Assembly (NCBI RefSeq): GCF_030817495.1
Contig: NZ_JAUSZK010000001.1
Coordinates: forward strand, 4,133,001 to 4,197,000
Length of the DNA: 64,000 bases
DNA from: Streptomyces sp. V3I7
GTDB taxonomy: Bacteria; Actinomycetota; Actinomycetes; Streptomycetales; Streptomycetaceae
Direction: 5' to 3'
The position numbers were made by a program, and so were the translations under genes. Below the pieces are notes generated by a model. The model saw nothing but the letters and a program-made list of their open reading frames with translations, did no database searches and had not been told where the DNA came from. Shown one piece after another: positions 1-7,691 of the stretch (its first letter is position 1; each line of letters opens with the position of its first letter).

Positions 1-122
1 TATCGCCCCTATATCGGCGATTGATTCAGAAACCTCACATCTTTCCCCGAAATGGGTGATTAATGGGATGTCGCTCAATATTGCCGTAGGTCTGGCGGTG
101 CCGGGGTGAACAGTGAGTCCAC

Positions 123-620
123 ATGGACGACATGGACCAGCGCATCGTTTCCGCACTGCGCGCCCGCGGTGCGGATCCGCGCGTCGCCGCCGCCGCGCGC
201 GGCCTGTCCCTGGCCGGGGAGCACGGCGCGCTGTGGCTCGCCGCCGGCCTCGTCGGAGCCGCCGCGGACGGCCCCCGGCGCGGCGCCTGGCTGCGCGGGA
301 CGGCGCTCGTCGCGGGCGCGCATCTCACCAGCATGGCCGTGAAGCGCGTCGTGCGCCGGGCGCGGCCCGCCCACGTCGAGCCCCTGGTCCGCACCGCGGG
401 CCGGCACTCCTTCCCGAGCTCCCACGCCGCCTCGGCCACCGCCGCGGCCGTCGCCTTCGGGGCGCTGGGCACCTACGGGATCCGGCCGCTGGCCGCCGCC
501 ATGTGCGTCTCCCGCCTGGTCGTCGGCGTCCACTACCCGAGCGACGTCGCGGCGGGCGCCGCCCTCGGGGCGCTCACGGCTCGGCTCGGGGCACGCTGGA
601 TGAGCGGGAGGCGCTCGTGA
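123..620 (+). CDS. PAP2-family membrane phosphatase
   Basis: A 165-residue type 2 phosphatidic acid phosphatase that probably removes phosphate from a lipid phosphate or lipid-linked sugar at the membrane. The three phosphatase signatures are visible: KRVVRRARP at about residues 74-82, SFPSSH at 96-101 and SRLVVGVHYPSD at 130-141, which supply the catalytic His and the phosphate-binding Arg and Lys. Hydrophobic segments lie between them. Its TGA overlaps the GTG of the next gene, so it opens a four-gene operon with a UbiA-type phosphoribosyl transferase and a GtrA protein. That resembles the mycobacterial decaprenyl-phosphoryl-arabinose genes, where a PAP2 protein is thought to dephosphorylate the phosphoribosylated lipid; this role is inference. 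Confidence 0.85.
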   Translation: MDDMDQRIVSALRARGADPRVAAAARGLSLAGEHGALWLAAGLVGAAADGPRRGAWLRGTALVAGAHLTSMAVKRVVRRARPAHVEPLVRTAGRHSFPSSHAASATAAAVAFGALGTYGIRPLAAAMCVSRLVVGVHYPSDVAAGAALGALTARLGARWMSGRRS

Positions 621-1582
621 CGGAGACGGCGCACCTCGGCCGGGCGACCCTGCTGGAGCAGCGCGGGCCCTCCGGACCGCCGCGCACGACGCCTCCCCGG
701 GGAGGCGTCCTCAGCGGCCTGCTGAAGACCGCCCGCCCCAAGCAGTGGGTCAAGAACGTCCTCGTCGTCGCGGCCCCGGCCGCCGCGGGACAGCTCTTCT
801 CCCGGCACGCGCTCACCCAAGTCGCCCTGGTCTTCGCCCTGTTCACTGCCTGCTCCGCCGCCGTCTACCTGGTCAACGACGCCCGCGACGCCGCGGCCGA
901 CCGGGCCCACCCCACCAAGTGCCGCCGCCCGGTCGCCGCCGGACAGGTCCCGGTGCGCGTGGCGTACGCCGTCGGGGGCGCGCTCGGGGTGCTCGCGCCG
1001 GCTCTCGCGCTCCGGCTGACCTCGCCGGCGGTCGCGGCGCTCCTGACGGCGTACATCGGCATGCAACTGGCGTACTGCGTCAGCCTCAAGCACGTCCTCG
1101 TCGTCGACCTCGTCGTCGTCACCACCGGCTTCCTGATGCGCGCGGTGATCGGCGGGGTCGCGCTCGGCATCCCGCTGTCGCGCTGGTTCCTGATCACCAC
1201 CGGCTTCGGGGCGCTGTTCATGGTGGCGGCCAAGCGCTACTCCGAGGCCGTCCAGATGGCCGGAAAAGCGGGCGCCACGCGCGCGTTGCTCACCGAGTAC
1301 ACCAGCGGCTACCTCCGCTTCGTCTGGCAGCTGGCCGCCGGCGTCGCCGTCCTCGCCTACTGCATGTGGGCCCTCGGGGAGGGCGGCGTACCGCACGCGA
1401 GCGTGCTGCCCTGGCGGCAGCTGTCGGTGATCGCCTTCATCCTGGCGATCCTGCGGTACGCCGTCTTCGCCGACCGCGGCACCGCGGGCGAGCCCGAGGA
1501 GGTCGTCCTGCGCGACCGCGCCCTGGCCCTGATCGGCCTCGTATGGCTCGCCATGTACGGCCTGGCGGTGGCCAATTGGTGA
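617..1582 (+). CDS. UbiA-family decaprenyl-phosphate phosphoribosyltransferase
   Basis: A 321-residue polytopic membrane protein of the UbiA superfamily. The Mg-pyrophosphate motif NDARDAAADRAHPTKCRRP lies near residues 88-106 and a second conserved KRYSE motif lies in the loop after the central helices. The close family (mycobacterial Rv3806c type) transfers phosphoribose from PRPP to polyprenyl phosphate, the first step to lipid-linked arabinose or ribose donors for the wall. The reading frame is open farther upstream, but the GTG at 617 overlaps the PAP2 stop (GTGA) and gives the normal family length. The stop overlaps the GtrA start. The lipid chain length and product in this organism are inferred. 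Confidence 0.85.
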   Translation: MTETAHLGRATLLEQRGPSGPPRTTPPRGGVLSGLLKTARPKQWVKNVLVVAAPAAAGQLFSRHALTQVALVFALFTACSAAVYLVNDARDAAADRAHPTKCRRPVAAGQVPVRVAYAVGGALGVLAPALALRLTSPAVAALLTAYIGMQLAYCVSLKHVLVVDLVVVTTGFLMRAVIGGVALGIPLSRWFLITTGFGALFMVAAKRYSEAVQMAGKAGATRALLTEYTSGYLRFVWQLAAGVAVLAYCMWALGEGGVPHASVLPWRQLSVIAFILAILRYAVFADRGTAGEPEEVVLRDRALALIGLVWLAMYGLAVANW

Positions 1583-2511
1583 CGGCCCCGCGCCCCGCTG
1601 CTCCGGGATCCGGGCCGCGGCCTGCTGTTCCGGGTGCGTCGCCGCGGCCTGCCGCTCCGGGAGCCCGGCCGCGTCCTGCCGCGTCCGGAGCGCCGCCGCA
1701 GTCTGACGCCCCCGAGGTCCGGCCGCAGTCCGCCGCTTCTGGCGCCGAGCCGCAGTCCGACGCCTTCGGCGCCCTGCCGCAGTCCGCTGCCCCCGAGTCC
1801 CGGCCGCAGCCTGCCGCCCTTGGCGCCGAGCCGCAGTCCGACGCCTTCGGCGCCCTGCCGCAGTCCGCTGCCCCCGAGGTCCGGCTGAAGCCTGCCGCTT
1901 CTGGCGCCGAGCCGCAGTCCCACGCCTCCGGCGCCCTGCCGCAGTCTGACGCCCCCGACGTCCGGCCGCAGCCCGCCGCTCCCGGACCCCCGCTGCGGCC
2001 CGTCGCTCCCGGACCCCCGCTGCGGCCCGTCGCTCCCGGACCTCCGCCGCAGTCCGCCGCCCCCCGCGCCCGGCGCAGCGCGCCGTACCGGAGCGAGCTT
2101 CTCGGCTTCGCCGCCGTCGGTCTGCTTGCCTACGCCGCCGACCTGGGGCTGTTCACCGTCCTGCGTGGTCCCGTCGGCCTCGGGCCGCTCACCGCCAAGG
2201 CGCTGTCCTTCGCGGCCGGTTGCACGGTCGCGTACGTCGGCAACGCGCGCGGCACCTACCGGCACGCGCGCGTGGCGGGCCTGCGCCCGTACGCCGTGTT
2301 CGTCGCCGTGAACCTGGCGGGCGCCCTCGTCCAGCTCGGCTGTCTGGCCGTCAGCCACTACGGGCTCGGGCTCACCTCGCAGCGCGCCGACACGGTCTCC
2401 GGTGCCGGGATCGGCATGGCGCTTGCCACGTGCTTGCGTTTCTGGGGTACGCGCACATGGGTGTTCCACAACAAGGGCAACGAGGGCAGAGTCGGATCAT
2501 GGACTGGTTGA
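1579..2511 (+). CDS. GtrA-family membrane protein with repeat-rich N-terminal extension
   Basis: A 310-residue protein whose last ~140 residues are a GtrA domain with four predicted membrane helices, from LLGFAAVGLLAYAADLG to the end, including the typical NARGTYRH loop. GtrA proteins help move or present polyprenyl-linked sugars across the membrane, which fits the UbiA gene just upstream. The first ~165 residues are unusual: a Pro/Ala/Gln-rich low-complexity region built from three 27-residue repeats and then three 9-residue repeats, absent from ordinary ~130-150 residue GtrA proteins. The GTG start overlaps the upstream TGA. A start close to the GtrA domain cannot be ruled out, but none is as well placed. 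Confidence 0.8.
   Translation: MTAPRPAAPGSGPRPAVPGASPRPAAPGARPRPAASGAPPQSDAPEVRPQSAASGAEPQSDAFGALPQSAAPESRPQPAALGAEPQSDAFGALPQSAAPEVRLKPAASGAEPQSHASGALPQSDAPDVRPQPAAPGPPLRPVAPGPPLRPVAPGPPPQSAAPRARRSAPYRSELLGFAAVGLLAYAADLGLFTVLRGPVGLGPLTAKALSFAAGCTVAYVGNARGTYRHARVAGLRPYAVFVAVNLAGALVQLGCLAVSHYGLGLTSQRADTVSGAGIGMALATCLRFWGTRTWVFHNKGNEGRVGSWTG
1741..1983 (+). repeat. Three 81-bp tandem repeats inside the GtrA gene
   Basis: Three consecutive 81-bp units begin at 1741, 1822 and 1903, each starting with ggcgccgagccgcagtcc. The first two are nearly identical and the third is degenerate; a partial copy precedes 1741. The unit is a multiple of three, so copy-number change would lengthen or shorten the encoded linker without breaking the frame. 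Confidence 0.9.
1984..2064 (+). repeat. Three 27-bp tandem repeats inside the GtrA gene
   Basis: Units begin at 1984, 2011 and 2038. The first two are identical 27-mers starting ggacccccgctgcggc and the third is diverged. They encode a GPPLRPVAP-type peptide and directly follow the 81-bp repeats. Confidence 0.9.
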
Positions 2512-3410
2512 AGAAACTCCCCGTCATCGGACCGCTCGTCACGCGTCTGATGCACACGCACGCGTGGCGGGCCTACGAGCGCTTGGACGACGGGAAGTGG
2601 ACGCGGCTCGCCGCCGCGATGACGTTCGTCAGCTTCATCTCGCTGTTCCCGCTGCTGACGCTGGCCGCCGCGATCGCCGCCGCCACCTTGAGCACCGGGC
2701 AGCAGAAGACGCTCCAGGACAAGGTCACCGCCCAGTTCCCCGGCCTCGGCGACAAGCTGGACATCAGCGGCCTGGTCCACAACGCCGGCACCGTCGGACT
2801 CGTCGCCGGCATCGTCCTGATGTTCACCGGCATGAGCTGGGTCGCGCAGATGCGCGACTGCCTGCGCGCGGTGTGGGACCTGCCCGACGAGGAGGAGAAC
2901 CCGATCCTCGCCAAGGCGAAGGACGCGGGCGTGCTGCTCGGCCTCGGCGCCGCGTTCCTCGCCACCATCGCGCTGTCCACCATCGCCTCGGCGATGGTGG
3001 GCTGGATCATCGACCAGCTCGGCATCGACCGCTCGGGCCCCGGCGGCATCCTGCTGCGCATCGCCGCGTTCGCCGTCGCCGTCCTCGCGAACTTCCTGCT
3101 CCTGCTCTACGTCCTGACCCTGTTCCCGGGGGTCGAGCCGACGCGCCGCAGCCTGATCGAGGCGGCCCTGATCGGCGCGGTCGGCTTCGAGCTGCTGAAG
3201 GTCCTGCTCAGCGGCTACATCCAGGGCGTGGCCACGAAGAGCATGTACGGCGCCTTCGGCGTCCCCGTGGCCCTGCTGCTCTGGATCAACTTCACCGCGA
3301 AACTGGTGCTGTTCTGCGCCGCCTGGACGGCGACGCCGAAGGCCGCCGGGGAGGTCACTGACGGGACGAAGGACGACGCACCAGATCGGGCAGCGGCCAG
3401 CGGCGATTGA
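2499..3410 (+). CDS. YihY/BrkB (virulence factor BrkB) family membrane protein
   Basis: A 303-residue inner-membrane protein with the YihY/BrkB layout: a short N-terminal segment ending at WTRLAAAMTFVSF, then six hydrophobic helices including the family-typical YGAFGVPVALLLWIN stretch near the C-terminus. The function of the family is not firmly settled; it was once called ribonuclease BN by mistake. The ATG at 2499 lies inside the end of the GtrA gene (13-base overlap), so it is probably co-transcribed as the last gene of the envelope operon. Its 3' end overlaps the convergent carboxypeptidase gene by 56 bases. Confidence 0.85.
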   Translation: MDWLKKLPVIGPLVTRLMHTHAWRAYERLDDGKWTRLAAAMTFVSFISLFPLLTLAAAIAAATLSTGQQKTLQDKVTAQFPGLGDKLDISGLVHNAGTVGLVAGIVLMFTGMSWVAQMRDCLRAVWDLPDEEENPILAKAKDAGVLLGLGAAFLATIALSTIASAMVGWIIDQLGIDRSGPGGILLRIAAFAVAVLANFLLLLYVLTLFPGVEPTRRSLIEAALIGAVGFELLKVLLSGYIQGVATKSMYGAFGVPVALLLWINFTAKLVLFCAAWTATPKAAGEVTDGTKDDAPDRAAASGD

Positions 3411-4635
3411 CCAGGAACACTCCGCCCGCCAGCAGCACCAGCAGCCCGCCGGCGATGGCCAGCGCGATACCGACCCCGCTCGAACCGCCCGCGGAGGCCG
3501 CGCCCACCACCGGCTTCGACGAGGAGCCACCGGTCTGCGCGTCCGCCGGGGTGGCGCTCGGCCGGCCACTCGCGTCCGGCGAGGGCGACGCGCTTCGCGG
3601 GCGGACCAGCTCGCCCACCGGCCGCACCTTGCCGACCGCCTGGAAGCCCCAGTCGAAGAGCCGGGCGCTCTCCTTGTAGACCTCGTTGTGCTCGTTCTTC
3701 TCCGGGTTCATCACGGTGACGAGCAGCACCTTGCCGCCGCGCTCGGCGACGCCGGTGAAGGTGGCGCCCGCGTTGGTGGTGTTGCCGTTCTTGACGCCCG
3801 CGATGCCCCGGTAGACCGGGACGTCGCTGTCGCCGCTCAGCAGGCGGTTGGTGTTCTGGATCTCGAAGGTCTCGCGGACCTTCTTGCCCTTCTTGTTCTT
3901 CTTCGTCCCGCCCGGGAACGCCGCCCGCACGGTCGAGCAGTACTCCCGGAAGTCCTGCTTCTGCAGCCCGGAGCGGGCGAACAGCGTCAGGTCGTACGCC
4001 GACGAGACCTGCCTGCGCGCGTCGTAGCCGTCGGGGGTGACCACGTGCGTGTCGAGGGCCTGGAGCTCCTCGGCGTGCGCCTGCATGTCCTTGACGGTCT
4101 GTCTGATGCCGCCGTTCATCTGGGCCAGCGTGTGCACGGCGTCGTTGCCCGAGCGCAGGAAGACGCCGAGCCACAGGTCGTGGACCGTATAGGTCTGGTT
4201 CTCCTTTATCCCGACCATGCTGGAGCCGGCGCCGATGCCCGCCAGGTCCGCGTGCAGGACCTTGTGCTCGGTGGTCTTCGGGAACCTCGGCAGCACGGTG
4301 TCGGCGAACAGCATCTTCAGCGTGCTCGCCGGGGGCAGCCGCCAGTGCGCGTTGTGCGCGGCCAGCACCTCGCCGGACTCGGCGTCGGCGACGATCCAGG
4401 AGCGCGCGGTGAGGTCCTTCGGCAGCACCGGGGCACCGCCGGCCAGGTCGACCTGCGTACCGGCCCGGCCGAGGCGGGTGCCGCCGACCGTCGACATGTG
4501 GGCCGGGGGAGTGGCGGAGGGGCTGCCCGACGGCTTCGGGGCCGCGAGGGCGGCGGGCGCGGCGAGCGAGACGGACAGCAACGTGGCGGACGCGACCAAT
4601 AGTGATCTTCTGACGGTCTTCTTCGGTGCGGACAC
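3355..4635 (-). CDS. D-alanyl-D-alanine carboxypeptidase (peptidase S11), membrane-anchored
   Basis: A 426-residue penicillin-binding protein that trims the terminal D-Ala from peptidoglycan stem peptides outside the membrane. An N-terminal signal peptide (SLLVASATLLSVSLAAPAALA) is followed by the S11 catalytic domain: SxxK with Ser104 and Lys107 (STLK), SGN at 162-164, and the KTG-box equivalent as KNG in GIAGVKNGN. A Ser/Pro-rich linker and one C-terminal helix (VGIALAIAGGLLVLLAGGVF) tether it to the membrane. The GTG at 4635 was chosen because it sits just before the signal peptide; the frame is open farther upstream. It is divergent from the SCO4848-like gene with only ~90 bases between them. 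Confidence 0.9.
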   Translation of the reverse strand: MSAPKKTVRRSLLVASATLLSVSLAAPAALAAPKPSGSPSATPPAHMSTVGGTRLGRAGTQVDLAGGAPVLPKDLTARSWIVADAESGEVLAAHNAHWRLPPASTLKMLFADTVLPRFPKTTEHKVLHADLAGIGAGSSMVGIKENQTYTVHDLWLGVFLRSGNDAVHTLAQMNGGIRQTVKDMQAHAEELQALDTHVVTPDGYDARRQVSSAYDLTLFARSGLQKQDFREYCSTVRAAFPGGTKKNKKGKKVRETFEIQNTNRLLSGDSDVPVYRGIAGVKNGNTTNAGATFTGVAERGGKVLLVTVMNPEKNEHNEVYKESARLFDWGFQAVGKVRPVGELVRPRSASPSPDASGRPSATPADAQTGGSSSKPVVGAASAGGSSGVGIALAIAGGLLVLLAGGVFLVNRRWPLPDLVRRPSSRQ

Positions 4636-4726
4636 GGTCGAGAACGTACCGGTCGCGGGGCGTGATGTCCCGCGTCCCGATCCACCCCGGACACGGAACC
4701 GGACACCCGACGGCGATACTGGACGT

Positions 4727-4966
4727 ATGAAGCTCAGCCGCCCTGTGTCCTGGTTCCTGCTCGCCTTCGGGGTGTGGAGCTGGATCATCTGGGTCACTTT
4801 CGTCAAAAACCTGATCAAGGACAGCAGCGGGCTCGCCTTCGACGGCGGCCACCCGACGGCGTACTTCTGGGTGCACCTGACGCTCGCGGTCGTCTCCTTC
4901 GTATTGGGGACGGTCATCGGGGGCATCGGGTTGCGCGGACTGCGCGCATTGCGCCGGACGTCATAG
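4727..4966 (+). CDS. Small two-helix membrane protein, SCO4848 type
   Basis: A 79-residue protein with two hydrophobic helices: WFLLAFGVWSWIIWVTFV near the N-terminus and FWVHLTLAVVSFVLGTVIGG near the C-terminus. A short charged loop joins them and the tail is Arg-rich. It matches what I remember of the actinobacterial SCO4848 family, which has no known function. It is divergently paired with the DD-carboxypeptidase, the same arrangement as in other streptomycetes, so a link to wall maturation is plausible but unproven. The ATG at 4727 gives a compact protein that begins right at the first helix. Confidence 0.75.
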   Translation: MKLSRPVSWFLLAFGVWSWIIWVTFVKNLIKDSSGLAFDGGHPTAYFWVHLTLAVVSFVLGTVIGGIGLRGLRALRRTS

Positions 4967-5005
4967 CCACACTCACAGCGGAAGAACTGCGGGGGACTCA
5001 GCAGG

Positions 5006-6499
5006 GTGGTCATCGTCTTCGTGCTCGTCGCCCTGGCCGTTCTGGCCGCCGTGACGGGGCTGTACTGGTACGTCTGGCGCCGCCTGGTCCGTGACACGAC
5101 CGCAGGTCCGAACCGCGCGCGCCGTACCGGCACCGCGTTCTTCCTCACCGGCCCCGCCCTGATGATCGGCGCCCTGGTGGCCGAGCGCACCGGCGCCCCG
5201 TTCTGGCTCCAGCGCGTACTGGCATGGCCCGGCTTCCTGTGGATGGCCTGCTCGCTCTACCTGCTGCTGGCGGTCGTGGCAGGCGAGGCCGTACGACCCC
5301 TGCTGCGGCGGATGACGGACCGACACGCGCTCGCCGTACCGGCGGAAGCGGCTCGCGCCGTACCGGCGGGAGCGGCGGCGCGGAATCCGGCACCCATCGC
5401 CGACGCACCCGCGCCTGCCGCTGAGACTCCCGCGTCTGCGGCCGAGGCGCCCGCGTCCGCCGTCAGGCCGTCCGCGTCTGCGGCCGAGGCGCCCGCGTCT
5501 GCTGCGGAGATCGCGGCGCCCGCGGCCGAGACGCTCCCGCCCGCGGGGGAGCCGCCCGTGCCCGCCGCCGATACGGCCGTGCCCGCAGCGCCAGCGCCTC
5601 CGCCCACCGTCGACCCACCCGCGCCCCTCGCCGAGGCGCCCGCGTCCACCCACCCGGAGTCCGCGTCCGCCGCGCCCTCGCGTCGTCTCTTCGTCTCCCG
5701 GGTCGTCGCAGGTGCCGCGGCGAGCGCCGCCGTCGCGACCGTCGGGGTCGGTACGTACGGTGTGCTGCGCGGGCCCGGCGTGAAGCGGGTCACCGTGCCG
5801 CTGGTCAGACTGCCGCGCGCGGCGCACGGGTTCCGTATCGCCGTCGTCAGTGACATCCACCTGGGGCCGGTCCTCGGGCGGGGCTTCGCACAGAAGGTCG
5901 TCGACACGGTCAACGCCACCCAGCCCGACCTGATCGCGGTCGTCGGCGACCTGGTCGACGGCAGCGTCAAGGACCTGGGCCCGGCCGCGGCCCCGCTCGC
6001 GCAGCTTTCGGCGCGGCACGGGGCGTACTTCGTCACCGGCAACCACGAGTACTTCTCCGGTGCCGAGCAGTGGGTCGAGGAGGTACGGCACCTCGGGCTG
6101 CACCCGCTTCAGAACGCCCGCACCGAGCTGCCCCACTTCGACCTGGCCGGGGTCAACGACGTACAGGGCGAGAGCGAGGGGCAGGGGCCGGACTTCGGCC
6201 GGGCGCTCGGCGACCGCGACACCGCGCGCGCGTGCGTGCTGCTCGCCCACCAGCCGGTCCAGATCCACGAGTCCGTCCGCTACGGCGTCGACCTCCAGCT
6301 CTCCGGCCACACCCACGGCGGCCAGCTCTGGCCGGGCAACCTCATCGCCGCCGCCGCGAACCCGACCGTCGCGGGCCTGGAGCGCTACGGCGACACCCAG
6401 CTCTACGTCAGCCGGGGCGCCGGAGCCTGGGGGCCGCCCACGCGCGTGGGAGCGCCGTCGGACATCACCGTGATCGAGCTGGCCTCCACGCGCGCGTGA
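5006..6499 (+). CDS. Membrane-anchored metallophosphoesterase (calcineurin-like)
   Basis: A 497-residue protein with three N-terminal hydrophobic segments, a ~110-residue Ala/Pro-rich low-complexity linker, a further hydrophobic segment (VVAGAAASAAVATVGVG), then a calcineurin-type phosphoesterase domain. Metal-binding motifs appear in order: VVSDIHLG, VVGDLVDG, VTGNHEY, LLAHQP and SGHTHGGQ. The domain is of the YkuE/YaeI type, so it may cleave phosphoesters of lipids or wall precursors outside the membrane; the substrate is unknown. The GTG at 5006 follows a gggga stretch. It lies 39 bases after the SCO4848-like gene in the same direction, so the two may be co-transcribed. Confidence 0.85.
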   Translation: MVIVFVLVALAVLAAVTGLYWYVWRRLVRDTTAGPNRARRTGTAFFLTGPALMIGALVAERTGAPFWLQRVLAWPGFLWMACSLYLLLAVVAGEAVRPLLRRMTDRHALAVPAEAARAVPAGAAARNPAPIADAPAPAAETPASAAEAPASAVRPSASAAEAPASAAEIAAPAAETLPPAGEPPVPAADTAVPAAPAPPPTVDPPAPLAEAPASTHPESASAAPSRRLFVSRVVAGAAASAAVATVGVGTYGVLRGPGVKRVTVPLVRLPRAAHGFRIAVVSDIHLGPVLGRGFAQKVVDTVNATQPDLIAVVGDLVDGSVKDLGPAAAPLAQLSARHGAYFVTGNHEYFSGAEQWVEEVRHLGLHPLQNARTELPHFDLAGVNDVQGESEGQGPDFGRALGDRDTARACVLLAHQPVQIHESVRYGVDLQLSGHTHGGQLWPGNLIAAAANPTVAGLERYGDTQLYVSRGAGAWGPPTRVGAPSDITVIELASTRA

Positions 6500-6546
6500 G
6501 CGCCTCGCTGTGCCGGGACTGTCGTCCTGGCGCCGTACCGGCGCTC

Positions 6547-7143
6547 TCAGACGCGGCGGACCCGCCAGAGCCAAGCCGCCGTGCCGGTCAGCACGGCGAG
6601 CATCGCCAGGTTGGCCAGGAGAGCGGGGGTGTCGCCCGCCGGGCCGCCGCTGGACAGGTTCCAGGTGGCGATGACGGCACTCGGCAGGACGGCGGTGACC
6701 AGTACGCCGGTGGTCTTCTGGACGGCGGTCCAGTGCACCGAGGTGCACAGAAGTACCGCGCCGACGACGCGGAACAGGACGCCGAACAGCGGGCCGGGAA
6801 GGTCAGGGAAGACCATCATGAACGGCAGCGAGAGGGTGAGCATCAGCAGCGGGACCAGGGGGTGCACCTTTCCGCGCCGGGCGGGTGAACCGGCAACCCC
6901 CTTGGCCGGGACCCCGGTTGTGCCGCTTCCTGCCTCGGCCAGCGCCGTCGCCGCGATCGTGCGGGGGTCCCCCAGTTCCGCCAGGACCGCGCCGATCGCG
7001 GCGTCGGGGCGTTCGGCGCGCGTCACTTCTATGTGTTCAGCGAGGTCGGCGAGGAGTTCCTGGCGGCGGTCGGCGGGGAGCGCGGAGGCCTCACGCTCGA
7101 CAGCGGAGAGGTAGTCGCGTACAAGATCGGCAGATGTCTTCAT
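6547..7143 (-). CDS. HAAS-type membrane protein partnered with PadR
   Basis: A 198-residue protein. The first ~75 residues form the helical HAAS/DUF1700-like domain (YLSAVEREASALPADRRQEL, then LAELGDPRTIA), followed by four hydrophobic helices. Such proteins are usually encoded directly after a PadR repressor and are thought to act as its membrane-bound partner. Here the ATG overlaps the PadR stop (ATGA), the classic arrangement. The signal sensed is unknown. Confidence 0.8.
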   Translation of the reverse strand: MKTSADLVRDYLSAVEREASALPADRRQELLADLAEHIEVTRAERPDAAIGAVLAELGDPRTIAATALAEAGSGTTGVPAKGVAGSPARRGKVHPLVPLLMLTLSLPFMMVFPDLPGPLFGVLFRVVGAVLLCTSVHWTAVQKTTGVLVTAVLPSAVIATWNLSSGGPAGDTPALLANLAMLAVLTGTAAWLWRVRRV

Positions 7144-7514
7144 GCGAGGTCTCCGGTGATGGGGCGTGAGGTGGTCAGGAAGGCGTCGACGGCGTCGCGG
7201 AAGCCGGGCCAGACGCGGGTGAACTCGTCGAGCGCGGCCCGGCCGCTGTCGGTGAGCGCGTAGTAGCGACGGGGTGGTCCGGAGGCGGACTCCTGCCAGG
7301 TGGTGCTGACCAGGTCGTCGCGGCGGAGCCGGGAGAGCAGCGGGTAGACCGTGCCCTGGCTGGTCGCCAGGGCACCGGACTCCTCCAGGGCCTGGAGGAG
7401 TTCCACCCCATAACGGGGCCGGTCCCGCATCAACGCGAGTACGCAGTACTCCAGGACACCCTTGCGCAGCTGGGCGGCTGCCCGGGCCCGCTTGGTCGAA
7501 TCGCCTGGTTCCAT
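7140..7514 (-). CDS. PadR-family transcriptional regulator
   Basis: A 124-residue winged-helix regulator with the PadR core: LRKGVLEYCVLALMRDRPRYGVELL, then GTVYPLLSRLRRDDLV, then the wing RRYYALTDSGRA. A short C-terminal helical region probably mediates dimerisation. ATG 7514 (MEPGDSTKR) was preferred over the upstream in-frame ATG at 7568 because it gives the usual family length. It is translationally coupled to the HAAS-type gene and probably represses that operon; the operator was not identified. It is divergent from the solute-binding protein gene. Confidence 0.85.
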   Translation of the reverse strand: MEPGDSTKRARAAAQLRKGVLEYCVLALMRDRPRYGVELLQALEESGALATSQGTVYPLLSRLRRDDLVSTTWQESASGPPRRYYALTDSGRAALDEFTRVWPGFRDAVDAFLTTSRPITGDLA

Positions 7515-7691
7515 GCGATGCAAGATACCTGAAGTCTTCTGTAAGAGGCCCGGTAACTTCTTGCCCATCTCGGCAGATTGCTCTTCCCCCCGTTGAAACT
7601 CGTGTGATTAGGTGAGCCGCGCCACTGGGGAGTGGCGATTTTGTGCACAACGTGGGTAGGGCCCGTTCGGGCTCTTGGGAGGGGCACCACC

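Noticed and set aside
1741..2064. Possible CRISPR-like repeat array
   Set aside because: The units are tandem without unique spacers, are multiples of three and encode a protein linker.
3355..3410. Functional antisense overlap between the BrkB-type and DD-carboxypeptidase genes
   Set aside because: A 56-base convergent 3' overlap is common in dense GC-rich genomes and nothing else suggests regulation.
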